Notes under the pieces: generated by a model
Seen by the model: the letters and a program-made list of their open reading frames with translations, nothing else
Database searches by the model: none
What the model was told of the DNA's origin: nothing
Assembly: GCA_905369775.1 (NCBI GenBank)
Contig: CAJPJR010000087.1
Coordinates: 1 to 7,782 of the forward strand
Length of the DNA stretch: 7,782 nucleotides
Source: Prevotellaceae bacterium UBA1746
Lineage (GTDB): Bacteria > Bacteroidota > Bacteroidia > Bacteroidales > Bacteroidaceae
Reading direction: 5' to 3'
Position numbers and translations under genes: made by a program
Shown: piece by piece, positions 1-6,758 of the stretch
Layout: each line of letters begins with the position of its first letter
Numbering within the stretch: the stretch's first letter is position 1

Positions 1-297
1 CTTCATCACCGTCTTTTCGGGATGGGCATGAACTTCTTCTCGCATTTCGTCAAAAAGGGTGAGGAAGACGTGCCCGACACCGGGCCATTCCGAAACTTCT
101 CCGCGGTGTAATTTGAGTAATTGCCCTATTGACTTGATGTTACGATGGGCCAATTTACGGATGACCAGACGGCGCTCTGGGTTACTCCCCAAGAAAGCGA
201 GGTCGATCTGGTCTAGTGCATTCAACACGCGCTGTGTGTACTGCTGGTCCCGGAGGATTTCAAAAGAAGTGAGGTCCGAAAAGAGAGTTGCTTCCAT
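1..297 (-). CDS. Partial hypothetical protein with an HhH / RNAP alpha-CTD-like segment (C-terminus off left edge)
   Basis: The first 99 codons are visible, beginning MEATLFSDLTSFEIL; the frame is open to the left edge, so the C-terminus is missing. An in-frame TAA at 310-312 lies just upstream, which makes ATG 295-297 the only good start. Residues 41-90 read like a helix-hairpin-helix fold of the type seen in the RNA polymerase alpha C-terminal domain: RRLVIRKLAHRNIKSIGQLL, then a short turn and WPGVGHVF, where the PGVG hairpin and the spacing to the preceding helix match. Such domains usually bind DNA or protein partners, but here that is inference from a short motif. No signal peptide is seen, so it is probably cytoplasmic. 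It is preceded by its own Bacteroidetes-type promoter and separated from the upstream unit by a terminator, so it begins a new transcription unit. I do not recognise a named gene. Confidence is high that it is coding and modest for the fold. Confidence 0.7.
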   Translation of the reverse strand, partial: MEATLFSDLTSFEILRDQQYTQRVLNALDQIDLAFLGSNPERRLVIRKLAHRNIKSIGQLLKLHRGEVSEWPGVGHVFLTLFDEMREEVHAHPEKTVMK

Positions 298-346
298 CGC
301 CCGACGTATTTAAGCGCATTTTTTTGGCGCAGGATGAAGTTTAGAG

Positions 347-377
347 CAAATATAACGAAAATCTTGCGTTTCGGAAA
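347..377 (-). promoter_or_regulatory. Bacteroidetes-type promoter for the partial gene at 1-297
   Basis: On the minus strand the sequence TATATTTG (347-354) is an exact match to the Bacteroidetes -7 consensus TAnnTTTG. Twenty bases upstream lies a TTT (375-377), a weak version of the -33 TTTG element. The 5' leader would be about 40 nt. It lies between the terminator at 483-519 and the ATG at 297, which is where a promoter is expected. Confidence 0.6.
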
Positions 378-482
378 GAGCAATAAAGAGAAAAAGGGGG
401 AGATGTGATTTGATTTTGCCATGCAATCGTCTTTTCTTCTCGCTCCAATATGTGGTTATTGGCTATTGGGGTGATCCGGCAA

Positions 483-519
483 CAAAAAATCGCCACACTT
501 TGAGCAAAGTGTGGCGATT
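483..519 (-). terminator. Strong intrinsic terminator after the small lipoprotein gene
   Basis: A perfect 14-bp inverted repeat (arms 488-501 and 506-519, loop 502-505) is followed on the minus strand by a run of T residues (complement of the A run at 484-489). The outer AA/TT pairs of the stem merge into the T tract, typical of Rho-independent terminators. The stem begins 19 nt after the lipoprotein stop codon. There is no T tract on the plus-strand side, so it acts on minus-strand transcripts and ends the YjbH-like/lipoprotein unit. Confidence 0.93.
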
Positions 520-538
520 AAAGTGTTCGGGGGGACGA

Positions 539-667
539 TTACTTGCCCAATCCGCCATTGTGGTGGGGAACGTTGGGACCTACTTCGTCCTTTTCGCAAG
601 ATGCGATCGATACAGTCGTTCCGAGGAGGACGGCTGCAAGCAGGAAGAGTTTCAAGTACTTGTTCAT
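539..667 (-). CDS. Tiny lipoprotein, predicted surface-exposed, 42 aa
   Basis: This short gene reads MNKYLKLFLLAAVLLGTTVS followed by IASCEKDEVG and ends GGLGK, TAA. Residues 1-23 are a classic lipoprotein signal peptide: Lys-containing n-region, hydrophobic core and lipobox I21-A22-S23-C24. Signal peptidase II cleavage would leave a 19-residue lipidated peptide with HH near the middle and a Gly-rich tail. The C-E-K-D-E start fits the K-(D/E)2 lipoprotein export signal described for Bacteroidetes surface lipoproteins, so display on the cell surface is plausible. The start has an A-rich upstream stretch (AAAACAAACAATGTC). It lies 72 nt after the YjbH C-terminal-like gene, has no obvious promoter of its own and is directly followed by a strong terminator, so it is likely the last gene of that unit. 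Its function is unknown. The intact lipobox, start context and terminator placement support it being real despite its size. Confidence 0.82.
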   Translation of the reverse strand: MNKYLKLFLLAAVLLGTTVSIASCEKDEVGPNVPHHNGGLGK

Positions 668-739
668 GACATTGTTTGTTTTAGAGGTGAATATTCAGAT
701 CTTCTTATGTTGTTCTGCCGTTGTCATGACAGCGACAGT

Positions 740-2005
740 TCAGTTTATCTTGTTGTCGAGGAAGCGTTGTAAGTAATGTTCCAAATAAGCAGCTTGCCAA
801 TAGTGGGTGGTGAAGCTCTTGTCCGGAATTTCCTTGTATATCACTCCCATGTGTTCGAAGGCGTAGCGGTAGTAATTGAGCATGCTGTACTCCCATGAGA
901 AATAGTGGGGGATGCGCAGCCGAATGAATTGACCTTGCCATTTGCTTTGCCGCTTGGGGCCTAAAGGGATGGCGAAGTTGAATCCTGCATTCCGTTCGCC
1001 TTCTGTATATATGGCGTAGGCTCCGATTGCGTACTCGCCAAAATGACGTACGACATCCAATCTGCCACCAAAATCTCCATAGGTGAAAGAGCCGACAGAG
1101 AGTTTCAACTGCAACGACGTGGAAGGCTCGTAGTAGTCGGCTACAGCCATCGTGCCGATGTGGAGCTTGTGATCACTCTCCCATTGGCTGCCGTTTCTGC
1201 GCAGGCGGGTCGTCGCGCTGATTCGTAAGCCCAAATCGAGTGTTGGGCAGACGTGATAGTTCACTTCGTGGTGAAGACCGGCGAGATCGTAGAGGAACAA
1301 TCCTGCTGTGGAGGACGAGCGCCAACGTTTGGAGGCGATCCAATCTTGCCGGAGTCCAACAACACCCCACTGGAATTGACTATCGGGATCGTTGTCGGCA
1401 ATATTCGTATATAGGGGCACGATAGGCTGAACAATCAGTCGATTTCCCCTCCATAGGGTGGTTTCGAACGACGGTGCAAGGTAGAATCCGAAGAGCGCTA
1501 ATTTATCGAGGAGATGGTTGTCAATTGAGACAATGGGGTTTAGGGTTATGTCTATTTTGCCCCGATTGTCAGCTGCGACTGTCGGATTGAGTGTGCTTTC
1601 TGCCAACTTCTTTTCCACAGCACTCACGTCGTAGTGTGCGCTAACTTGCCAAGTCTCGGATTCATTCGACGCATCTACTGCAATTTGTGGGCGCCCATAT
1701 TCTCCTATAATGAGGCGAAAATGATGTGCTCCGGGATACTCGGAGGCTAATGTTCGCAGTGCGCTACCGAGTGCACGGTAAGCTCCCCTGATTTGTGTGC
1801 TTTCGAAAGAAGCATAGACCGTATCGCTTTTTTCGCTGAGCCGGATGCGTTCGAAACCGGCGTTCACCATAGCATGCAGCGCGTCCGGATCCTGAGATTG
1901 ACCGTACGCTTGATTCCCTATTTGGGAAAGCGGCGCGCAGAAGAGGCTGAGTAGTATGAGCCTAAGCCATGAAGTCGCGAGGCCGGGTGATTGTTTCCTT
2001 CTCAT
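740..2005 (-). CDS. YjbH/GfcD-like protein, C-terminal half (periplasmic domain plus second beta-barrel), 421 aa
   Basis: Residues 1-35 form a Sec signal peptide (MRRK n-region, hydrophobic LRLILLSLFCAPL, probable cleavage after QAYG). Residues about 42-112 look like the small domain that follows the first barrel in YjbH proteins: AMVNAGFERIRL, then YRALGSALRTLASEYPGAHH and a G-x-P strand. From about residue 150 on there are alternating aromatic/polar beta strands typical of an outer-membrane barrel. Residues 304-352 (VGSFTYGDFGGRLDVVRHFG, then GFNFAIPLGPKR) match the conserved end region of YjbH-family proteins, which act in exopolysaccharide or capsule secretion at the outer membrane. I chose ATG 2003-2005; an in-frame TTG at 2012-2014 would add three residues and overlap the upstream stop. 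The ATG is 5 nt after that stop, so the two genes are probably translationally coupled. The C-terminus (LDNKIN) lacks the usual terminal aromatic. Family assignment is from pattern recognition; the exact substrate is unknown. Confidence 0.82.
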   Translation of the reverse strand: MRRKQSPGLATSWLRLILLSLFCAPLSQIGNQAYGQSQDPDALHAMVNAGFERIRLSEKSDTVYASFESTQIRGAYRALGSALRTLASEYPGAHHFRLIIGEYGRPQIAVDASNESETWQVSAHYDVSAVEKKLAESTLNPTVAADNRGKIDITLNPIVSIDNHLLDKLALFGFYLAPSFETTLWRGNRLIVQPIVPLYTNIADNDPDSQFQWGVVGLRQDWIASKRWRSSSTAGLFLYDLAGLHHEVNYHVCPTLDLGLRISATTRLRRNGSQWESDHKLHIGTMAVADYYEPSTSLQLKLSVGSFTYGDFGGRLDVVRHFGEYAIGAYAIYTEGERNAGFNFAIPLGPKRQSKWQGQFIRLRIPHYFSWEYSMLNYYRYAFEHMGVIYKEIPDKSFTTHYWQAAYLEHYLQRFLDNKIN

Positions 2006-2010
2006 GATCT

Positions 2011-2733
2011 TCAAAACTTAATCGTAGTACGATAACTCAAACCGACTCCCCATCCTTTTAGGCGGTGGGTGAAGGCAAACGTGCGAATGTGCCGAAAGAA
2101 AGTATAGCCGACGCCAACATTGACGCCTTTCGTGTCGTAGTCGGCCATGATTTGCAGAGGAACCTGCTGTAGAGGGAAGTATTCAACGCCGCCAAAGGCG
2201 CCATTGTACATTTTCCCGGACTTGATCGATCGGAAGTAGCCGGCAGTGAGTGCGATTTGCCCATCCCCAAGTTGGAAATGCTTTGTCGCGACACCATAAT
2301 ATCCTGCATAGAAACTTGCGCCGTAAGCCGAATAGATGTCATTCACCCCAATGACGACTGAAGGCCACCACTTCCCTTCGCGTTCTGCCAGTGGACGAAC
2401 ACGAATCGTCGAAGAACGGTCTTGCTGGTAGTAATTCCACGTTTTTTTGACGGAGTGTTGGGTCTTAAGCAGCGTCTCTCTGAAGGTGAATTCAAAGAAA
2501 CGGAACGGAGTAAATCGGACATAGTAAATCCCGGTGTCGTAGTTGACAAGATCATGTAGTGCTGCTGGGCTCATCCATCTCGCTCCTCCATCAAAAGTTC
2601 CGTCGGGCTGCATGTCGGCAGTGGGAATATTGATGAGTCCACTCGTTCCGATGAGGTCTTGCGCCGAAACTTCGGTGCTGCAAACGGCGACACCGAGGAT
2701 GAGAATCAGGGTAAAACGGCGGAATAGACACAT
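2011..2733 (-). CDS. YjbH/GfcD-like protein, N-terminal half (first beta-barrel), 240 aa
   Basis: A signal peptide spans residues 1-24 (MCLFRRFTLILILGVAVCST, cleavage near VSA/Q). The mature start, GTSGLINIPTADMQPDGTF with GGARW after it (residues 29-53), is the hallmark opening of YjbH-family proteins. Further family-like blocks are SSTIRVRPLAEREGKWWPSV at 107-126, IGVNDIYSAYGASFYAGYYG at 128-147, and FGGVEYFPLQQVPLQIMADYD at 180-200. The protein ends in SYRTTIKF with a terminal Phe, the usual beta-barrel assembly signal, so it is likely a complete, separately inserted barrel rather than a truncated fragment. Enterobacterial YjbH is about 700 residues in one chain; this covers only its first third and the next gene supplies the rest. 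It is first in its unit, behind a good promoter. Likely location is the outer membrane, with a role in polysaccharide secretion inferred from the family. Confidence 0.85.
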   Translation of the reverse strand: MCLFRRFTLILILGVAVCSTEVSAQDLIGTSGLINIPTADMQPDGTFDGGARWMSPAALHDLVNYDTGIYYVRFTPFRFFEFTFRETLLKTQHSVKKTWNYYQQDRSSTIRVRPLAEREGKWWPSVVIGVNDIYSAYGASFYAGYYGVATKHFQLGDGQIALTAGYFRSIKSGKMYNGAFGGVEYFPLQQVPLQIMADYDTKGVNVGVGYTFFRHIRTFAFTHRLKGWGVGLSYRTTIKF

Positions 2734-2755
2734 ATCTACGAGTTCTATGACGCTG

Positions 2756-2786
2756 CGAATATACGAAGAAAACGAAAGAGCGCAAA
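2756..2786 (-). promoter_or_regulatory. Bacteroidetes-type promoter for the split YjbH-like operon
   Basis: On the minus strand a TTTG -33 element (2783-2786) is separated by exactly 19 bases from TATATTCG (2756-2763), a close match to the -7 consensus TAnnTTTG. The downstream ATG at 2733 implies a short leader of about 15-20 nt. It lies in the 120-bp gap after the small gene that ends at 2854, where I found no convincing terminator, so some read-through from the mutL unit is possible. Confidence 0.68.
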
Positions 2787-2853
2787 CGATTGACGAGAAA
2801 AATCGGAGGTTTTTGTGCGCTGCATTCTATTTTGCGAACACTGATTACGTTCT

Positions 2854-3045
2854 TTACCCTATTTTTTCTCTGAAAGATCGGATGAGATCATCACGTTTTT
2901 CCTCTGGCAGATCTGGAAAGTGCCCACTAAGCAGTTCTGAAAGGACGTTGATGGCCTTGATTCGCATTTGAGCTTGTCCGGCTCGTACGCCACTTTGGTA
3001 GGAGTTGGCCGGGAGAAGACTGCGGTTGAAGTTTCCGTCGGACAT
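2854..3045 (-). CDS. Small conserved-type hypothetical protein downstream of mutL, 63 aa
   Basis: This 63-residue protein begins MSDGNFNRSLLPANSYQSGV and ends FREKIG. It is mostly predicted alpha-helical, with a helix around residues 20-42 (RAGQAQMRIKAINVLSELLS) and a second charged helix at 46-61 (LPEEKRDDLIRSFREKI). There is no signal peptide or membrane segment, so it is likely cytoplasmic. It begins 12 nt after the mutL stop and is therefore very likely cotranscribed with it. I recall similar short proteins next to mutL in other Bacteroidales but cannot confirm that here. No known catalytic or nucleic-acid-binding motif is visible and its function is unknown. Tight spacing and a well-formed protein-like composition make it credible as a gene. 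Confidence 0.8.
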   Translation of the reverse strand: MSDGNFNRSLLPANSYQSGVRAGQAQMRIKAINVLSELLSGHFPDLPEEKRDDLIRSFREKIG

Positions 3046-3057
3046 AGTTCTGGAGGT

Positions 3058-4974
3058 TTATTCGAAAGGCTTAAGCAACGTGGCTACTGGCATGAGGAGG
3101 AATATGCGTTTGCCATCGGGAGTGTAAGTGGATGATTCGCGCTGAAACAGACGTTCTACGAGATCGCGCATTTCATCGACGCTCATTTCTTGCCCGACTG
3201 GGATGGCGGCTTTGTGGGCCAGGGAGAGTGCCATGGTTTGAACCAGTTCCTCGTGCACTTCACTACCCTTTTGTGCAGCATCGTCCAATACACTTTGCAG
3301 CAAAACTACGGGATCGAGTCCGTCCAGCCCCGAGGGGACTTGGAGAATCGAGAAACTATTGCCGCCGAGATAGGACAATTCGAATCCGACGGACTCGAGT
3401 TCCGGAAGAATGCCCTCGAGAAGTGCTTGCTGAGAGGCAGATACTTCGAGGATCTGCGGGAAAAGCATGCCTTGAGACTGGGGGGCAGATTCTTTTATGC
3501 GTTGCAAGTAGTCATCAAAGAGGATGCGAACATGGGCTCTGTACTGATCTACCATGAGTAACCCCTCCTCTGTCGGTGCAATGATGTAGCGTCCTTTATA
3601 TTGTAAGTAGGGCGTGCCGGCATTGATCCAACTATTCTGGTTGTCCTGCGGGAGGTGTTCGTAAAGCGTTGACTCTGTCGTGGACTCCTCCGACACTGAC
3701 GACAGACTCTGCGGTTGTGCGAAGCCGATTGTGTCTTGTGGGTCGAAGGCATTGTCGAAAGCTCCTTCCCAACCTTTGGGCGTGGGTTTGGCGGCATACG
3801 AGCGACTTGTACTTCCAGAGGTAGGTGACGGCGAGTTCTCTCCGTGATCAGTGGATGCGGAGTGGGCGAAAGGGTTGTAACTCTCGTCAATCTCAATGCT
3901 GGGGGGAAGGATATTCGTTTCGCCGTCTTGGAAAACCGGAATTTCCGGGCGATCTTCAATATCAAAGTCGATCGTAGGCACGGCGTTGAAGCGTCCGAGT
4001 GTCTCGCGAATCGCAGCTCTCAATATTTGCCAGATGGGTTGTTCGTCCTCAAATTTGATTTCTGTCTTGGTCGGATGGATATTGACGTCAATACGACAGG
4101 GATTGATGAGGATTTGCAGAAAGAATGGTACTTGTTCGCCGTCGGGAATGAGGCGTTCGTAGGCACTCTGTATCGCTTTTGCGAAATAAGGGTGTCGCAT
4201 GAAGCGGCCATTGGCAAAAAAGAATTGCTGCGCACCTTTTTTCTTGCTGCTTTCGGGATTCCCCACGAAGCCAATGATCTCGACCAAGTCCGTTTCCACA
4301 TGCACCGGCATGAGATATTTGTCCATCTTGCGCCCGAAAATATTGACGATGCGCTGACGGAAATTGCCGGACGGAAGATCGAGCAGTACACTATCGGGAG
4401 TGGAGAGTGCAAACGACAATTCGGGATGCGCGAGTGCGATGCGTTCAAACTCTGCAACGATGTTGGAGAGCTCTGTGTGGTTGCTTTTTAGGAATTTGCG
4501 CCGAGCAGGAATGTTGAAGAAGAGGTTCTTGATCAGAAAATTGGCACCAACCGGGCAGACAATGGGTTCTTGCAACAAAACCTTCGAACCTTCGATCTGT
4601 AGACACACGCCCAATTCACTGTCAGGCGTGCGAGTGCGTAGCTCTACTTGGGAGACGGCGGCGATTGAGGCGAGTGCCTCTCCGCGAAACCCCATTGTTG
4701 TCAGCGAAAAGAGGTCGTCGGCCTTTGTAATCTTCGAAGTGGCATGCCGTTCGAAGGACAGACGCGCGTCTGTCTCGGTCATTCCCTTGCCATTGTCGAT
4801 GACTTGCACACACGATTTGCCGGCATCTGTCACAATGACCTGAATACGCGTGGCGCCGGCGTCGATTGCATTTTCCACCAGCTCCTTAATTAGTGATGCC
4901 GGCCGTTGAATTACTTCGCCGGCCGCAATTTGATTGGCGACAGAATCCGGCAGTAAATGTATGATGTCAGGCAT
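3058..4974 (-). CDS. mutL: DNA mismatch repair protein MutL, 638 aa
   Basis: MutL is the GHKL ATPase that links mismatch recognition by MutS to strand removal. All N-terminal ATPase motifs are present: ELVENAIDAGATRI at 31-44 (catalytic Glu31, Mg-binding Asn35), DNGKGM at 60-65, GFRGEAL at 95-101, and NIHPTKTEIKF at 298-308 with the ATP-contacting Lys303. Residues about 330-450 are a Ser/Thr/Pro-rich linker of low conservation. The C-terminal dimerisation domain (about 453-638) is recognisable from YLQYKGRYIIAPTEEGLLMV and the following DQ. The endonuclease motifs of MutL homologues from MutH-less bacteria are altered: the DQHA(X)2E(X)4E position reads DQYRAHVRILFD (476-487), and the CPHGRP position reads TPDGKR (618-623). 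It is therefore probably a non-nicking MutL, which may be normal for this phylum. The ATG is 2 nt after the stop of the OstA-like gene. Length is normal for bacterial MutL. Confidence 0.97.
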   Translation of the reverse strand: MPDIIHLLPDSVANQIAAGEVIQRPASLIKELVENAIDAGATRIQVIVTDAGKSCVQVIDNGKGMTETDARLSFERHATSKITKADDLFSLTTMGFRGEALASIAAVSQVELRTRTPDSELGVCLQIEGSKVLLQEPIVCPVGANFLIKNLFFNIPARRKFLKSNHTELSNIVAEFERIALAHPELSFALSTPDSVLLDLPSGNFRQRIVNIFGRKMDKYLMPVHVETDLVEIIGFVGNPESSKKKGAQQFFFANGRFMRHPYFAKAIQSAYERLIPDGEQVPFFLQILINPCRIDVNIHPTKTEIKFEDEQPIWQILRAAIRETLGRFNAVPTIDFDIEDRPEIPVFQDGETNILPPSIEIDESYNPFAHSASTDHGENSPSPTSGSTSRSYAAKPTPKGWEGAFDNAFDPQDTIGFAQPQSLSSVSEESTTESTLYEHLPQDNQNSWINAGTPYLQYKGRYIIAPTEEGLLMVDQYRAHVRILFDDYLQRIKESAPQSQGMLFPQILEVSASQQALLEGILPELESVGFELSYLGGNSFSILQVPSGLDGLDPVVLLQSVLDDAAQKGSEVHEELVQTMALSLAHKAAIPVGQEMSVDEMRDLVERLFQRESSTYTPDGKRIFLLMPVATLLKPFE

Positions 4975-4976
4975 AA

Positions 4977-6758
4977 TTAGTGAGCGTTTGTCGTTGGAGA
5001 CCCGGAAGTTGGTGCTGCGTCAGCTCCCGGATCGGAGGAAGAGGCCTTTTCTAAGGGAACGTCAATTTTCTTCTCCCAGCCCGCGGCTCCCGTAGCCTTG
5101 TCTTTTGCGAGTGTCTGCATGGGAGCGGCACGTCGGGGGAGGATCTTGAGTTTTGTCTCGTCGCTTTTGCCTCTCCATTCGAATAGATCGTTGGGACCTT
5201 GGGGACGAATCCGGCTGAACCAGGCGAAGTTGCTGAATTTGGTGTGCTCTGCGGGTGCGGTGTCGATAGGATAAGTCTTTGCCGTGGGGGAAGGTCCGGC
5301 CCAGTAGCGTTGCATTTTCCGATCGACCACATCAATTCGCATTTTTGCGGCTTCGCAATAGTTCTGGTAGAGGAAAGTGGAGTCTTTCTCCATGGGATAG
5401 TTGATCACCATGGCGTTTCCGTCCACACGTGCTTGATATAGTTCTCCCTTGGCGAAGTAAGCTTTTAGCAAGTTTCCAGATACCTGGTTGAAGTGTAGAG
5501 TATCCGGCAGTTGTTGCACGATGAGAGATTGGCGCTCCACATAGACGGAGTCAATCGTAGAGTCATTGGTGTAAACATTGATTTCTTCGCCCAAAATCTG
5601 GCGGTCGCCACTCCACGCAATGGGATCGCGATAGAGGGTGAGTCGATGTTGTTTGGAATTGAATACCAAGGAGTCGCACACGGCTTGCACATCCGTGCGA
5701 TAAGCGCGCACATGAAAGTATCCGTGGAGCACGCGATAGGCAGAATCCGTGCGTAAATCATAGGAAAAGAGGCGCAGCGTGTCGGCGTGTACGTATAGCG
5801 TGTCGGCATTGCGGGAGAAGTTTTTTGCAAGTGCGCGTTGTGTGGCCAGTGCTTCGCCGACTTTCTCCTTGTACCACCCGTAATCGCCCATCAGGATGTT
5901 CTTGTTGTTGATATCCGTGGAGTCTGTGAACACGATATTCCGGAAGGCCTGCGAAAATCCCCGTTTTTTATCGTAGCTGATGCTATCGCCGGTGAGTTTA
6001 CGCCCTTTGTTGAACAATTGCGGGCGTTTGCCCAATCGCGCCTTTTCCGTTTGCGTGTTGTAGTAGCCGTCGGTCGTAAAAATCCTACTGCCTCCGCTTA
6101 GCAAATTGGTTGGTCCTGTAGCATGAGCCCACTTTGTTCTTGTATTGTAGTGGAGAGAATCTGTGCGCAAGGAATCGCGCTTAGCAGTGCGCAGTAGCAC
6201 GTCGTCGCTGAAGAGGGCTTCGCGAGTTCCGGTGAAGTAATCTCCTTTTTGCGAGGTAAGAATATTCGTACCATCGATAATTTCTCCACCCACATCATAG
6301 AAGCCGCGACCGGAAAGGCGATCATAATTCAGCAATTCAGTCTTCAATCTCAGTTTGCGGTGGCGCATCACAACATGATGGAAGACGCGCGCAAATTGAG
6401 AAGACCCATCATAATATAATGAGTCTCCTGTGAGCGAAAGAGTGTCCCCCTGCGTGAAGTGTACTTTCCCGTAGGCCAAGAAAGAATTGGACGCTTCGTA
6501 GAAAACTGCACTATCGCAGGTGAGTCGCATGCCTGCATGGGTCATCAAAACATTGCCTTTCAGCACTTGTCCGTCTCCTGTCGTTGCAGCATCGTGGAAG
6601 AGGACATCGGCATGGTGGATGCGAATGCGCTGATCCTCCACCGAAACTTTCTTTTTTCGAGGAGCCAAAAGTGTAAGTGCAAAAGCGTGTGCAAGGAACA
6701 GAGCGAAAAGCCCCATTCCCAGCACGAAAAATCTGCGAGTTGCAATGAGTGTGTTCAA
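4977..6758 (-). CDS. OstA/LptA-like outer-membrane LPS transport protein, 593 aa
   Basis: An N-terminal hydrophobic segment (about residues 9-32, after two Arg) is followed by RKKK and acts as a signal or membrane anchor. From about residue 43 the protein has repeated OstA-type beta units: GQVLKGNVLMTHAGMRLTCD at 63-82, then AYGKVHFTQGDTLSLTGDSL (95-114), with related V-x-G / D-x-L-x-Y units continuing through to about residue 480. This family (OstA/LptA/LptD N-terminal fold) bridges or receives LPS at the outer membrane. The final 35 or so residues are Ala/Pro/Ser-rich and probably disordered. The start given is TTG 6756-6758, behind an A-rich leader (ACAAAACGAAAG); the in-frame stop at 6792-6794 allows no ATG further upstream, and the first internal ATG (codon 15) would remove the basic n-region. 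The gene lies 73 nt after the SurA-like gene and ends 2 nt before mutL, consistent with one operon for envelope biogenesis genes. Confidence 0.88.
   Translation of the reverse strand: MNTLIATRRFFVLGMGLFALFLAHAFALTLLAPRKKKVSVEDQRIRIHHADVLFHDAATTGDGQVLKGNVLMTHAGMRLTCDSAVFYEASNSFLAYGKVHFTQGDTLSLTGDSLYYDGSSQFARVFHHVVMRHRKLRLKTELLNYDRLSGRGFYDVGGEIIDGTNILTSQKGDYFTGTREALFSDDVLLRTAKRDSLRTDSLHYNTRTKWAHATGPTNLLSGGSRIFTTDGYYNTQTEKARLGKRPQLFNKGRKLTGDSISYDKKRGFSQAFRNIVFTDSTDINNKNILMGDYGWYKEKVGEALATQRALAKNFSRNADTLYVHADTLRLFSYDLRTDSAYRVLHGYFHVRAYRTDVQAVCDSLVFNSKQHRLTLYRDPIAWSGDRQILGEEINVYTNDSTIDSVYVERQSLIVQQLPDTLHFNQVSGNLLKAYFAKGELYQARVDGNAMVINYPMEKDSTFLYQNYCEAAKMRIDVVDRKMQRYWAGPSPTAKTYPIDTAPAEHTKFSNFAWFSRIRPQGPNDLFEWRGKSDETKLKILPRRAAPMQTLAKDKATGAAGWEKKIDVPLEKASSSDPGADAAPTSGSPTTNAH

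Noticed and set aside
222..422. Minus-strand 66-codon frame overlapping the start of the partial gene at 1-297
   Set aside because: It runs through the promoter and into the HhH-like gene in another frame; the hydrophobic stretch arises from the AT-rich promoter region.
410..776. Plus-strand open frames of 77 and 120 codons across the 410-776 region
   Set aside because: They overlap the terminator and the minus-strand lipoprotein gene, have no plausible start context, and their translations look like antisense readings with no domain signal.
2790..2815. AAAAA/TTTTT inverted repeat downstream of the small mutL-linked gene
   Set aside because: The stem is only five A-T pairs, too weak for an intrinsic terminator.
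3844..4491. Long plus-strand open frame (215 codons) opposite mutL
   Set aside because: It is antisense to the conserved ATPase region of MutL, has no recognisable motif and is explained by the codon bias of mutL.
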